Below, piece by piece: positions 32,640 through 38,977 of a stretch of 38,977 nt of DNA. The DNA lies in NCBI GenBank assembly GCA_046727175.1, contig JBKPCD010000148.1, positions 1 to 38,977 of the forward strand, written 5' to 3'. A program made the position numbers and the translations under genes. The notes under the pieces were generated by a model. It worked only from the letters and a program-made list of their open reading frames with translations, was not told the DNA's origin and searched no databases. The DNA is from JBKPCD01 sp046727175. Its GTDB lineage: Bacteria > Acidobacteriota > Vicinamibacteria > Vicinamibacterales > 2-12-FULL-66-21. Position 1 is the stretch's first letter. Each line of letters opens with the position of its first letter.

Positions 32640-33271
32640 CGCGCGTGAAGATCTGCGGCGTCCGCCGGTTGGAGGACGCGCTGCTGGCGTGCGACCTCGG
32701 CGCCGATGCGATCGGGTTCGTGTTCTGGCCGGACAGCCCGCGATTCATCGATCCCTATCGCGCGCGGAAAATCGTGGCGGCGCTGCCGCCGTTCGTGACT
32801 GCGGTCGGCGTGTTCGTCGATCAGCCTCCGGACCTTGTGTCTGGCGTTGCGGGTCTCGTCAGGCTCGGCGCCGTGCAGCTCCACGGGAACGAATCTCTCG
32901 CATCGTATGCGCGAAGCGGTCACCGGATCATCAAGTCGGTCCCGGTGCGAAATGATGTCGATTCGCTGATGGTGGCGTCGGTTCCGGATCACGTCACGGT
33001 GCTCCTCGATGCGCACGACCCGATTCGACGGGGAGGAACCGGCCGCACGATCGACTGGACCGTCGCGGCAGCGGTTGCCCGCACGCGGCGCGTGGTTCTG
33101 TCTGGCGGGCTGACGCCGGAGAACGTTGCGGAAGCCATCGAGCGCGTCCGCCCGTATGCCGTCGATGTTTCCTCTGGCGTGGAATCCGCGCCAGCCGTGA
33201 AGGATCCTGACAAGCTGCGGCGGTTCTTCGAAACCGTCGCGAACCTCGCACTCGTAAACCTGGAACCTTGA
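32636..33271 (+). CDS. trpF: Phosphoribosylanthranilate isomerase
   Basis: A 211-residue TIM barrel for the Amadori rearrangement of phosphoribosylanthranilate. It shows VKICGVRR with catalytic Cys7, GFVFWPDSPRFI, VQLHGNE, the general-acid Asp in VLLDAHD, and DVSSGVESAPAVKD at the phosphate site. The ATG at 32636 lies at the junction with the tandem insert and has no clear Shine-Dalgarno of its own. Translation therefore probably depends on ribosomes arriving through the insert. The last codons (NLALVNLEP) run into iterated GGAACCT words. Confidence 0.95.
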   Translation: MTRVKICGVRRLEDALLACDLGADAIGFVFWPDSPRFIDPYRARKIVAALPPFVTAVGVFVDQPPDLVSGVAGLVRLGAVQLHGNESLASYARSGHRIIKSVPVRNDVDSLMVASVPDHVTVLLDAHDPIRRGGTGRTIDWTVAAAVARTRRVVLSGGLTPENVAEAIERVRPYAVDVSSGVESAPAVKDPDKLRRFFETVANLALVNLEP

Positions 33272-33291
33272 ATCTGTGAACCCGGAACCTG
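33256..33291. repeat. GGAACCT iterated-word tract across the trpF-trpB junction
   Basis: AACCTGGAACCT, a short spacer and CCCGGAACCTG repeat the same word three times and overlap the end of trpF and the beginning of trpB, being translated in both. It looks like another member of the iterated-word elements, here without a strong hairpin. Confidence 0.45.
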
Positions 33292-34526
33292 TCTCTGCTC
33301 CTTCGTTTGGTCGGCGCGACCCTGATGCTCGCGGCTACTACGGCGCATACGGCGGGCGCTTCGTCCCGGAAACGCTCGTTGCGCCTGTCGAAGAGCTCGC
33401 GCAGGCCTACGTGGCGGCCCGCCAAGACGACAGCTTCAAGAACCGTTTCACGCAGCTTCTGCGCGACTACGTCGGGCGACCGACGCCCATATACGAAGCA
33501 AAGCGGCTCAGTCGCTCGCTGAGGGGCGCTCGTATCTTTCTCAAACGTGAAGATCTCGCCCACACCGGCGCACACAAGATCAACAACGCGCTCGGCCAGG
33601 CGCTGCTCGCTGAGCGGATGGGGAAACGGCGCGTGATCGCGGAGACCGGCGCGGGCCAACACGGGGTCGCGACTGCAACCGTGTGTGCGTTGATCGGCCT
33701 CGCATGTGACGTGTACATGGGCGCCGAAGACATGGAGCGGCAGTCGCTGAACGTGTTCCGCATGCAGCTTCTCGGGGCAACGGTGCGGCGCGTCGACGCC
33801 GGATCCCGAACGCTGAAGGACGCGATCAACGAAGCCATGCGCGACTGGGTCGCGACGGTCGCGGACAGCTACTACCTGCTGGGATCGGTACTTGGACCGC
33901 ATCCATATCCGTTGATGGTTCGCGAGTTCCAGTCCGTGATCGGCCAGGAGGCACGTCGGCAGTGCCTCGAGTCGATCGGCCGGCTGCCTGACGCGATCGT
34001 CGCCTGCGTCGGCGGCGGCAGCAATGCGATGGGCATCTTCGACGCGTTCATCGACGACAGCACGGTTCGTCTGATCGGCGTCGAAGCCGGAGGGCGCGGC
34101 ATTCGACCGGGACAGCACGCGGCACGATTCGCAGGGGGGAGCACCGGCGTCCTTCAGGGCACGCGCACGTATGTCTTGCACGACGCGAACGGCAACATCG
34201 AGCTGACACACTCGGTCTCCGCCGGCCTCGACTACGCGGCTGTTGGACCTGAGCACGCGTGGCTGTACGAAACGAAGCGGGCCGAGTACGAATGGATCGA
34301 CGACGATGATGCGCTCGCGGCGTTCAAGCGGCTGGGAGAGCTGGAAGGGATCCTGCCGGCGCTCGAGTCGGCTCACGCGATCGCGCACGCGTGCCGGCTC
34401 GCACCGAGGATGTCGCGCGATCAGATCCTCTTGGTGAACCTTTCGGGCCGCGGCGACAAAGATGTGTTGAGCGTGGAAAAGGCGGAGAAGGCACGCCAGG
34501 CGGTGCTCGCGGAAGGAGTACGATGA
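33276..34526 (+). CDS. trpB: Tryptophan synthase beta chain
   Basis: A 416-residue PLP enzyme that condenses indole with serine. The N-terminal RGYYGAYGGRFVPETLV and the PLP lysine in AHTGAHKINNALGQALL (Lys101) are conserved, as are ETGAGQHGVATAT, the phosphate loop VGGGSNAMGIF and LLVNLSGRGDKD. It is the TrpB1 type that pairs with TrpA. The GTG start at 33276 is 4 bases after the trpF stop; the first dozen residues (NPEPVSAPSF) derive partly from repeated words, so the native start may have been altered. It is coupled to trpA at its 3' end. Confidence 0.96.
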   Translation: MNPEPVSAPSFGRRDPDARGYYGAYGGRFVPETLVAPVEELAQAYVAARQDDSFKNRFTQLLRDYVGRPTPIYEAKRLSRSLRGARIFLKREDLAHTGAHKINNALGQALLAERMGKRRVIAETGAGQHGVATATVCALIGLACDVYMGAEDMERQSLNVFRMQLLGATVRRVDAGSRTLKDAINEAMRDWVATVADSYYLLGSVLGPHPYPLMVREFQSVIGQEARRQCLESIGRLPDAIVACVGGGSNAMGIFDAFIDDSTVRLIGVEAGGRGIRPGQHAARFAGGSTGVLQGTRTYVLHDANGNIELTHSVSAGLDYAAVGPEHAWLYETKRAEYEWIDDDDALAAFKRLGELEGILPALESAHAIAHACRLAPRMSRDQILLVNLSGRGDKDVLSVEKAEKARQAVLAEGVR

Positions 34527-35362
34527 TGTCGCGCCTGCCTGACGCCTTCGCCCGGATGCAGAACGGCCGTCGCGGCGGCCTGGTGACCTATCTGACGGCG
34601 GGCGACCCGGATGTCGAGCGGTCCGAGGCACTGCTCGTTGCCGTCGCTCGCGCAGGGGCGGACGTGCTCGAAGTGGGCGTCCCGTTCTCCGATCCGCTCG
34701 CCGATGGTCCCGTGATCCAGCGTGCCAGCGAACGGGCGCTCGCACACGGCATGACGCTCCGCGGCAGCCTCGACATCGTCCGGCGCGTCCGCGCGCTCGT
34801 CGACACGCCGATTGTCCTGTTCACGTACGCGAATCCGGTGCTGCGCATGGAGCCTCGAACCTTCGCGCGCGCGGCGGCGGATGCCGGCGTCGACGGCGTG
34901 CTCATCCTGGATTTTCCGGTCGAGGAAGCGGAATCGCTTCCACCCCAGTGCGCTGGACTACGCGCGGCAGGGACCCCCGCGTTGCGCCAGACCCTCGTCG
35001 ACACGGGACTGGATCCGATCTTCCTCGTCAGCCCCACGACGAGCGATCATCGAATTCGGCGTTCCGCGGCGCTCGGGCGCGGGTTTCTTTACGTGATCTC
35101 ACGACTCGGAGTGACCGGCATGCGCGACAGCCTGCCTACGGATGTTCGCGCGCTGCTGGGGCGCGTCAGAGCGGCTTCGGGCCTGCCCGTCGCGCTTGGG
35201 TTCGGAATTTCACGCCCCGAGCACGTCGCGGAGGTTTGCCAGTGGGCGGATGCGGCAGTGGTCGGGAGCGCGCTGGTCGACCGGATTGCACGCGCGAATG
35301 GGTCGACCGATGTGTGTGAGTCGGCGGGCGAGTACGTACGGTGGCTGAAAAGCGCGCTTTGA
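34523..35362 (+). CDS. trpA: Tryptophan synthase alpha chain
   Basis: A 279-residue TIM barrel that releases indole from indoleglycerol phosphate and passes it to TrpB. Catalytic Glu50 and Asp61 lie in EVGVPFSDPLADGP, and LTAGDPD, GVDGVLILDFPVEE, FLVSPTT and ALGFGIS are as expected. Two in-frame ATGs, 34523 (ATGA overlap with trpB) and 34526 (TGATG), follow the strong AAGGAG at 34513-34518. The second has the better spacing (7 bases), a difference of one residue. The 3' end overlaps the chorismate mutase gene. Confidence 0.96.
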   Translation: MMSRLPDAFARMQNGRRGGLVTYLTAGDPDVERSEALLVAVARAGADVLEVGVPFSDPLADGPVIQRASERALAHGMTLRGSLDIVRRVRALVDTPIVLFTYANPVLRMEPRTFARAAADAGVDGVLILDFPVEEAESLPPQCAGLRAAGTPALRQTLVDTGLDPIFLVSPTTSDHRIRRSAALGRGFLYVISRLGVTGMRDSLPTDVRALLGRVRAASGLPVALGFGISRPEHVAEVCQWADAAVVGSALVDRIARANGSTDVCESAGEYVRWLKSAL

Positions 35363-35640
35363 ATCATCGGCTTGATGCGCTGCGCCAGCAGATTGACGAC
35401 CTGGACGAGCAGCTCGTCCGGCTGCTCAGCGCGCGCGCGGCGTGCGCGCTCGAGATCGGCAAGGTGAAGAAGGACGGGGGGATGGAAATCTACCAGCCGT
35501 CCCGCGAAGCGGACGTTCTCGAGCATGTTCAACAGATCAATCGGGGCCCGCTCGACGACGGCGCGATCAAACGATTGTTCGAGCGCGTGATCGATGAGGC
35601 TCGGCGGTTGGAGCGAATCGCGGATGGGTTGGACGAATAG
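35341..35640 (+). CDS. Chorismate mutase (AroQ class)
   Basis: A ~99-residue all-helical monofunctional AroQ mutase converting chorismate to prephenate, the entry to phenylalanine and tyrosine. The first helix LDALRQQIDDLDEQLVRLLS and the following ARAACALEIGKVKK supply the conserved Arg, Arg and Lys of the active site. No prephenate dehydratase or dehydrogenase domain is attached. The GTG at 35341 overlaps trpA by 22 bases. A TTG at 35359 would give a 4-base TTGA overlap like most junctions here, and starts right before the first helix; I cannot decide between them. Placed at the end of the trp genes, it sends surplus chorismate to the sister branch. Confidence 0.93.
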   Translation: MAEKRALNHRLDALRQQIDDLDEQLVRLLSARAACALEIGKVKKDGGMEIYQPSREADVLEHVQQINRGPLDDGAIKRLFERVIDEARRLERIADGLDE

Positions 35641-35643
35641 AGA

Positions 35644-35702
35644 CAGAACTCAGAATCTAGAAGCTAGAAGCATTCACTCTAGCTTCTAGATTCTGGCTTC
35701 TG
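35644..35702. repeat. TAGAAGC iterated-word hairpin
   Basis: AGAATCTAGAAGCTAG (35652-35667) and CTAGCTTCTAGATTCT (35679-35694) form a perfect 16-bp stem around an 11-base loop. Flanking CAGAA/TTCTG extends it after a small internal loop. The arms are built of TAGAAGC words. It lies in the 90-base chorismate mutase-aroF gap and lacks a T-run, so it could slow RNA decay or weaken readthrough rather than terminate. Confidence 0.85.
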
Positions 35703-35730
35703 ACACTGTTCCTTATCTGGAGAGACGAAC

Positions 35731-36780
35731 ATGGTGGTGGTGATGAAAGAGCTGGCGACGGACTCGCAGATTCAGGCCGTCATCGCGCAGCTCATGCAGA
35801 TGGGGTTTGACGTGCACCGATCGACTGGTGCGCTGCGCACGGTAATCGGCGCGGTGGGCGGGCAGCGCGCATTCGATCCGGGTCTGATCGAAGTGCTCGA
35901 TGGCGTACAGGAAGTCCTGCGCATCACCGAGCCGTACAAGCTCGCGAGCCGTACGTTCAGACCGCAGAACACCGTCATCACGATCGACGAGCTTCGAATA
36001 GGTGGCGACGAGGTCATTGTGATGGCCGGACCGTGTTCGGCCGAGAGCGAGACGCAGGTTGAGTCGACGGCCGCAGCGGTCAAGGCTGCGGGCGCCAAGG
36101 TCCTTCGCGGCGGCGCGTTCAAGCCGCGCAGCTCTCCTTACAGCTTCCAGGGACTAGGCGAAGAAGGCTTGCGCATGCTGCGCGAGGCTGCCGACCGGCA
36201 CAACATGAGGCTCGTGTCCGAGATCATGGACCTCAGCCAGCTCGACGTCGTGAGCAAGTACGCGCACATCCTTCAGGTTGGTGCACGCAACATGCAGAAC
36301 TTCACATTGCTGCGCGAGCTGGGACACACGCGGATGCCAATCCTGCTGAAGCGAGGCATCGCCGCGACGATCGAAGAATGGCTGCTCTCTGCCGAGTACA
36401 TCCTGGCAGGGGGCAACATGAACGTCATGCTCTGCGAGCGTGGTATCCGGACCTTCGAAAGCTACACACGCAATACGCTCGACATCTCGGCGATTCCGGT
36501 TGTGCAGAAGCTCAGCCATCTTCCAGTGCTCGTCGACCCGAGTCATGGCACGGGCCGGCGTGACAAGGTGACGCCGATGGCGCGCGCAGCAGTCGCCGCC
36601 GGCGCCGATGGCCTCCTCATTGAGGTCCACTGCGACCCGGATCACGCGCGCAGCGACGGCGCGCAATCGCTTTTCCCGACCCAGTTCGATCGACTGATGG
36701 CGGAGCTGCGCATCATCGCCCCTGCGATTGGCCGCAGCATTTGTCTCGAGCCCGTGGCGAGGAGAGGATGGGGCGTCTAA
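35731..36780 (+). CDS. aroF: 3-deoxy-7-phosphoheptulonate (DAHP) synthase, type I-beta with regulatory domain
   Basis: A 349-residue enzyme for the first committed step (phosphoenolpyruvate plus erythrose 4-phosphate). Residues ~1-75 form a ferredoxin-like N-terminal domain (MKELATDSQIQAVIAQLMQM), found in I-beta enzymes where it mediates feedback inhibition by tyrosine or phenylalanine. The catalytic barrel shows MAGPCSAESE (metal Cys102), GGAFKPRSSPYSFQGLG, LLKRG, PVLVDPSHGTGRRD and LLIEVHCDPDHARSDGAQS. Start: the ATG at 35731 with GGAGAG 6 bases upstream. Placing DAHP synthase behind the trp genes gives both allosteric control and tryptophan attenuation. The stop runs directly into a purine/pyrimidine repeat. 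Confidence 0.95.
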   Translation: MVVVMKELATDSQIQAVIAQLMQMGFDVHRSTGALRTVIGAVGGQRAFDPGLIEVLDGVQEVLRITEPYKLASRTFRPQNTVITIDELRIGGDEVIVMAGPCSAESETQVESTAAAVKAAGAKVLRGGAFKPRSSPYSFQGLGEEGLRMLREAADRHNMRLVSEIMDLSQLDVVSKYAHILQVGARNMQNFTLLRELGHTRMPILLKRGIAATIEEWLLSAEYILAGGNMNVMLCERGIRTFESYTRNTLDISAIPVVQKLSHLPVLVDPSHGTGRRDKVTPMARAAVAAGADGLLIEVHCDPDHARSDGAQSLFPTQFDRLMAELRIIAPAIGRSICLEPVARRGWGV

Positions 36781-36929
36781 AAAAGGGAAAAGGAAAAAGG
36801 AAGAAGGGAAAAAGTATAGAGAAGGAGGCAAAGAGAATCAATGGAGCGCGGACAATCGATGGCGGCGTCGGCAAGTTCTTTCCCTTGTCCCTTGTTCCTT
36901 GTCCCTTGTCCCTTTTCCCTTTTCCCTTG
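36779..36929. repeat. Purine/pyrimidine mirror-hairpin element between aroF and tyrA
   Basis: A ~59-base purine arm (36779-36837, AAGGGA/AAGGAA words), a ~39-base GC-rich spacer and a ~53-base pyrimidine arm (36877-36929, TCCCTTG words) ending CCCTTGAC. It has the same architecture and ending as 24803-24909 and the same orientation relative to the downstream gene. It fills the whole intergenic gap from the aroF stop to 4 bases before the tyrA ATG. Confidence 0.85.
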
Positions 36930-36933
36930 ACCG

Positions 36934-37833
36934 ATGGCCCGCCACCTCCCGGTTGTCGGACAACGCCCGGCTGATCGCAAGACACCCATCTTCGAAAAGA
37001 TTGCCATCGTAGGGTTCGGCTTAATCGGGGGGTCGCTCGCGCTTGCGATTCGCGAGCAGTGGGCGAGCGGGCTCATCATCGCAGTCGATCGCAAGGACGT
37101 GCTCGAGTCGGCGATGCGGGTGCACGCCGCTGATGTCGGGGGAGACGATCTCGTGATGGCGGCCGAGGCGGATCTGATTATCCTCGCCGCGCCTGTTCGT
37201 CAGAACCTCGCGATCGTCGAAAAGCTTGCGGACCATGTCCCGTGCGAGGCACTCGTCACAGACGTCGGCGGCACCAAGGTCGCGACGCTTGCCGCGTCCG
37301 AAGGGCTGCCGCCGCGATTGCGGTTCATCGGCGGCCATCCGCTCGCCGGTGCGGCGACCGGCGGATTCGAGGCGGCGCGACCGGACCTCTTCGCCGGGCG
37401 TCCGTGGCTAATCACGCCGCGGGCGGATTCCTTACCCGACGATCTCGACCGGCTCGAGCGCTTCGTCTCTGCACTTGGCGCTCTCCCGCACAGAATCGAC
37501 GCCGAACCGCACGATCGTCTCGTCGCGTTTCTCAGTCATCTCCCTCAGCTCACCGCCAGCGCGCTGATGCACGTCGTCGGGGAACACGCAGGCATCGAAG
37601 GGCTCTCGCTCGCCGGACGCGGGCTGCGCGATACGACGCGCCTCGCATCGAGCCCGCCGGACATCTGGCGGGACATCATTGCCACAAACGAGTCGCACGT
37701 TCGCGCCGCGTTGGACGAGATGATCGAAGTCCTCCAGGCGTTCCGCCGCGATCTGCCAGACTCAGGCTCACTGGAGCAGGTCTTCGATTCCGCCGCGCGC
37801 TGGAAAAACGCGTTGGAGAAAACGGAGAATTGA
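36934..37833 (+). CDS. tyrA: Prephenate dehydrogenase
   Basis: A 299-residue NAD(P)-dependent enzyme leading to 4-hydroxyphenylpyruvate and tyrosine. The nucleotide loop IAIVGFGLIGGSLAL lies near residues 23-37, and ADLIILAAPV, VTDVGGTK and FIGGHPLAGAATGGFEAA (substrate His region) follow. The C-terminal helical dimerisation part includes AFLSHLPQLTASAL and GLRDTTRLASSPPDIWRDI. The ATG at 36934 is the only good start. It has no Shine-Dalgarno, because the pyrimidine-rich repeat ends 4 bases before it. No ACT domain is present. It is probably the last gene of the aromatic operon. Confidence 0.94.
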   Translation: MARHLPVVGQRPADRKTPIFEKIAIVGFGLIGGSLALAIREQWASGLIIAVDRKDVLESAMRVHAADVGGDDLVMAAEADLIILAAPVRQNLAIVEKLADHVPCEALVTDVGGTKVATLAASEGLPPRLRFIGGHPLAGAATGGFEAARPDLFAGRPWLITPRADSLPDDLDRLERFVSALGALPHRIDAEPHDRLVAFLSHLPQLTASALMHVVGEHAGIEGLSLAGRGLRDTTRLASSPPDIWRDIIATNESHVRAALDEMIEVLQAFRRDLPDSGSLEQVFDSAARWKNALEKTEN

Positions 37834-37847
37834 TGCGTCGGTGTGCT

Positions 37848-37926
37848 GGGGTTCGGCGTTCTGGGTTCGGGATTTTGGTTTTCGCGCCGCCCCAAGCCAA
37901 GAGCCTCGAGCCGAAGGCCTGCCCCA
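37848..37926. repeat. Iterated-word hairpin after tyrA
   Basis: GGGGTTCGGC (from 37848) can pair with GCCGAA (37910-37915) and CCCC (37922-37925), around GGGTTCGGGATTTTGG words and CCAAGAGCCTCGAG. The second half shares AGAGCCTCGAG with 19593-19626. It fills most of the 100-base gap before the synthetase gene. Confidence 0.5.
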
Positions 37927-37933
37927 CGATTGC

Positions 37934-38977
37934 ATGGCCTCGATGAAACCCCTGTGGATGCCGTCGCCCGAGCGCGTGGCGCGCGCGAACATGACGCGGT
38001 TTATGCGCGCGGTCGAGACGCGCCATGACGTTCCGGCGCCGGATTACGGCGCGCTTTATCGGTTTTCGATCGACCGGCCGGCAGAGTTCTGGGAACTGGT
38101 GTGGGACTTCGCGGGGATCACCGGGGAGCGCGGCAGTCGCGCTGTTGATCATCTCGAGCGCATGCCTGGCGCCGTGTTCTTCCCCGAGGCGCGGCTCAAT
38201 TTCGCCGAGAACCTGCTCCGCAGACGTGATGATGCAGCCGCAATCATGTTCAGCGGTGAGGCGGGCCACCGGCGCACGCTGACGTTTCGCGAGCTCGCGC
38301 AGCGGGTCGGAGCTTTCGCCGCCGCCCTGCGTCGCGAAGGTATTCGACACGGAGATCGCGTCGCTGCATTCATCCCGAACATTCCGGAGGCGATTGTCGC
38401 GGCACTCGGGTCGGCAGCGGTCGGCGCCGTCTGGTCCTCCTGTTCACCGGATTTCGGCGCGCAGGGCATCCTGGACCGATTCGGCCAGATCGCGCCGCGG
38501 ATCCTGGTCGCCGCCGACGGATATTTCTATGGAGGACGCCAGCACGACTGTCTGACGCGCGTGGCCGACGTCATGGCGAAGCTGCCGACCGTCGAGCACG
38601 CCGTGATCGTGCCCTATGCCACTGACTCGCCCTCGATTGCCGCCGTTCCAAAGAGCGTGCGCTGGGACGATTTCGTCGGCAGAGATGACGCGGCCCTCGA
38701 GTTCGAATCACTCCCGTTCAATCACCCGCTCTATATCCTGTATTCGTCAGGCACGACCGGCGTCCCGAAGTGCATCGTCCACGGAGCCGGCGGTACGTTG
38801 ATTCAGCACCTCAAGGAACATCAACTCCATTGCGATATTCGGCGTGGAGACCGCGTGTTCTACTTCACCACGTGCGGCTGGATGATGTGGAACTGGCTCG
38901 TCTCGGCCCTCGCGTCCGAGGCGACGGTGCTTCTCTACGACGGATCTCCACTTCACCCCGACTGCAACACGCTGTTC
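37934..38977 (+). CDS. Acetoacetyl-CoA synthetase (5' part, cut by window edge)
   Basis: The frame is open for 348 codons from ATG 37934 to the right edge. The product begins KPLWMPSPERVARANMTRFM and contains ARLNFAENLL, NIPEAIVAALGSAAVGAVWS, SSCSPDFGAQGILDRFGQI and the ATP-binding loop YILYSSGTTGVPKCIVHGAG. All are characteristic of acetoacetate-CoA ligase within the acyl-adenylate (ANL) superfamily; ordinary acetyl-CoA synthetases differ in the N-terminus and in the SPDFG segment. It activates acetoacetate, for example from ketone-body or polyhydroxybutyrate turnover. ATG 37943 is an alternative start. It is separated from tyrA by an iterated-word element, so co-transcription is uncertain and functional linkage unlikely. 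Confidence 0.9.
   Translation, partial: MASMKPLWMPSPERVARANMTRFMRAVETRHDVPAPDYGALYRFSIDRPAEFWELVWDFAGITGERGSRAVDHLERMPGAVFFPEARLNFAENLLRRRDDAAAIMFSGEAGHRRTLTFRELAQRVGAFAAALRREGIRHGDRVAAFIPNIPEAIVAALGSAAVGAVWSSCSPDFGAQGILDRFGQIAPRILVAADGYFYGGRQHDCLTRVADVMAKLPTVEHAVIVPYATDSPSIAAVPKSVRWDDFVGRDDAALEFESLPFNHPLYILYSSGTTGVPKCIVHGAGGTLIQHLKEHQLHCDIRRGDRVFYFTTCGWMMWNWLVSALASEATVLLYDGSPLHPDCNTLF

Noticed and set aside
36741..36974. Small Lys/Pro-rich ORFs over the aroF-tyrA spacer
   Set aside because: They are translations of the purine/pyrimidine repeat in various frames, not genes.

Overview
The window is GC-rich, gene-dense bacterial chromosome with long co-directional gene strings whose neighbours mostly overlap by 4 bases (ATGA, GTGA and probably CTGA and TTGA junctions). 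The gene content fits a Gram-negative, probably soil-type bacterium: a BamD-like lipoprotein, a CadC-type winged helix fused to a PD40 propeller, a very large sigma-54 activator, an ECF sigma/anti-sigma pair, a SpoIVB-type S55 peptidase, and iterated-word intergenic hairpins. I would guess Acidobacteriota (Vicinamibacteria-like). This is an inference from gene style; no rRNA is present.

Layout. 1-4321: the end of an RDD-like membrane protein; a frameshifted HExxH protein; a winged-helix/PD40 regulator split at a G7 run; a divergent M48-like peptidase. 4322-5076: no recognisable gene. 5077-5150: tRNA-Gly(CCC). 5229-7636 (-): a sugar-nucleotide pair (NDP-sugar pyrophosphorylase and phosphohexomutase). 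7723-8376 (+): pgsA. 8392-16110 (-): a housekeeping string transcribed aroC-def-fmt-rsmB-PASTA protein-rpe-thioesterase-epimerase-bamD. 16310-19582 (+): a 1090-residue sigma-54 activator. 19629-21008 (-): a TPR protein. 21177-22534 (+): ECF sigma factor and zinc-finger anti-sigma factor. 22577-26787 (-): S55 peptidase and a secreted propeller protein. 26788-37833 (+): an aromatic amino acid supra-operon. 37934-end: the start of acetoacetyl-CoA synthetase.

The central system is the aromatic operon. It carries aroD-aroE (fused), trpE, trpG, trpD, trpC, trpF, trpB, trpA, chorismate mutase, a type I-beta DAHP synthase and prephenate dehydrogenase, so it covers shikimate entry, the whole tryptophan branch and the tyrosine branch. 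Ahead of it the 301-base leader holds what looks like a complete ribosome-mediated trp attenuator: a short ORF with three consecutive Trp codons (26932-26940), an 11-bp antiterminator pairing (26950-26960 with 27001-27011), and a perfect 12-bp terminator hairpin followed by T6 (27001-27034). Starvation for tryptophan would thus control entry into the entire aromatic pathway.

Two kinds of repeat are superimposed on these genes. Between trpC and trpF sits a tandem pair of ~117-base GC-rich units, together stop-free in one frame. Their mini-ORF overlaps the trpC stop and the trpF start by ATGA on both sides, so the insertion appears to keep translational coupling. Elsewhere, gene ends carry hairpin elements whose arms are iterated words (GGCTTTG, AAGGGA/TCCCTT, TAGAAGC, GGAACCT). 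One purine/pyrimidine element lies inside the 5' end of the propeller gene, between its start codon and its signal peptide; another fills the aroF-tyrA gap.
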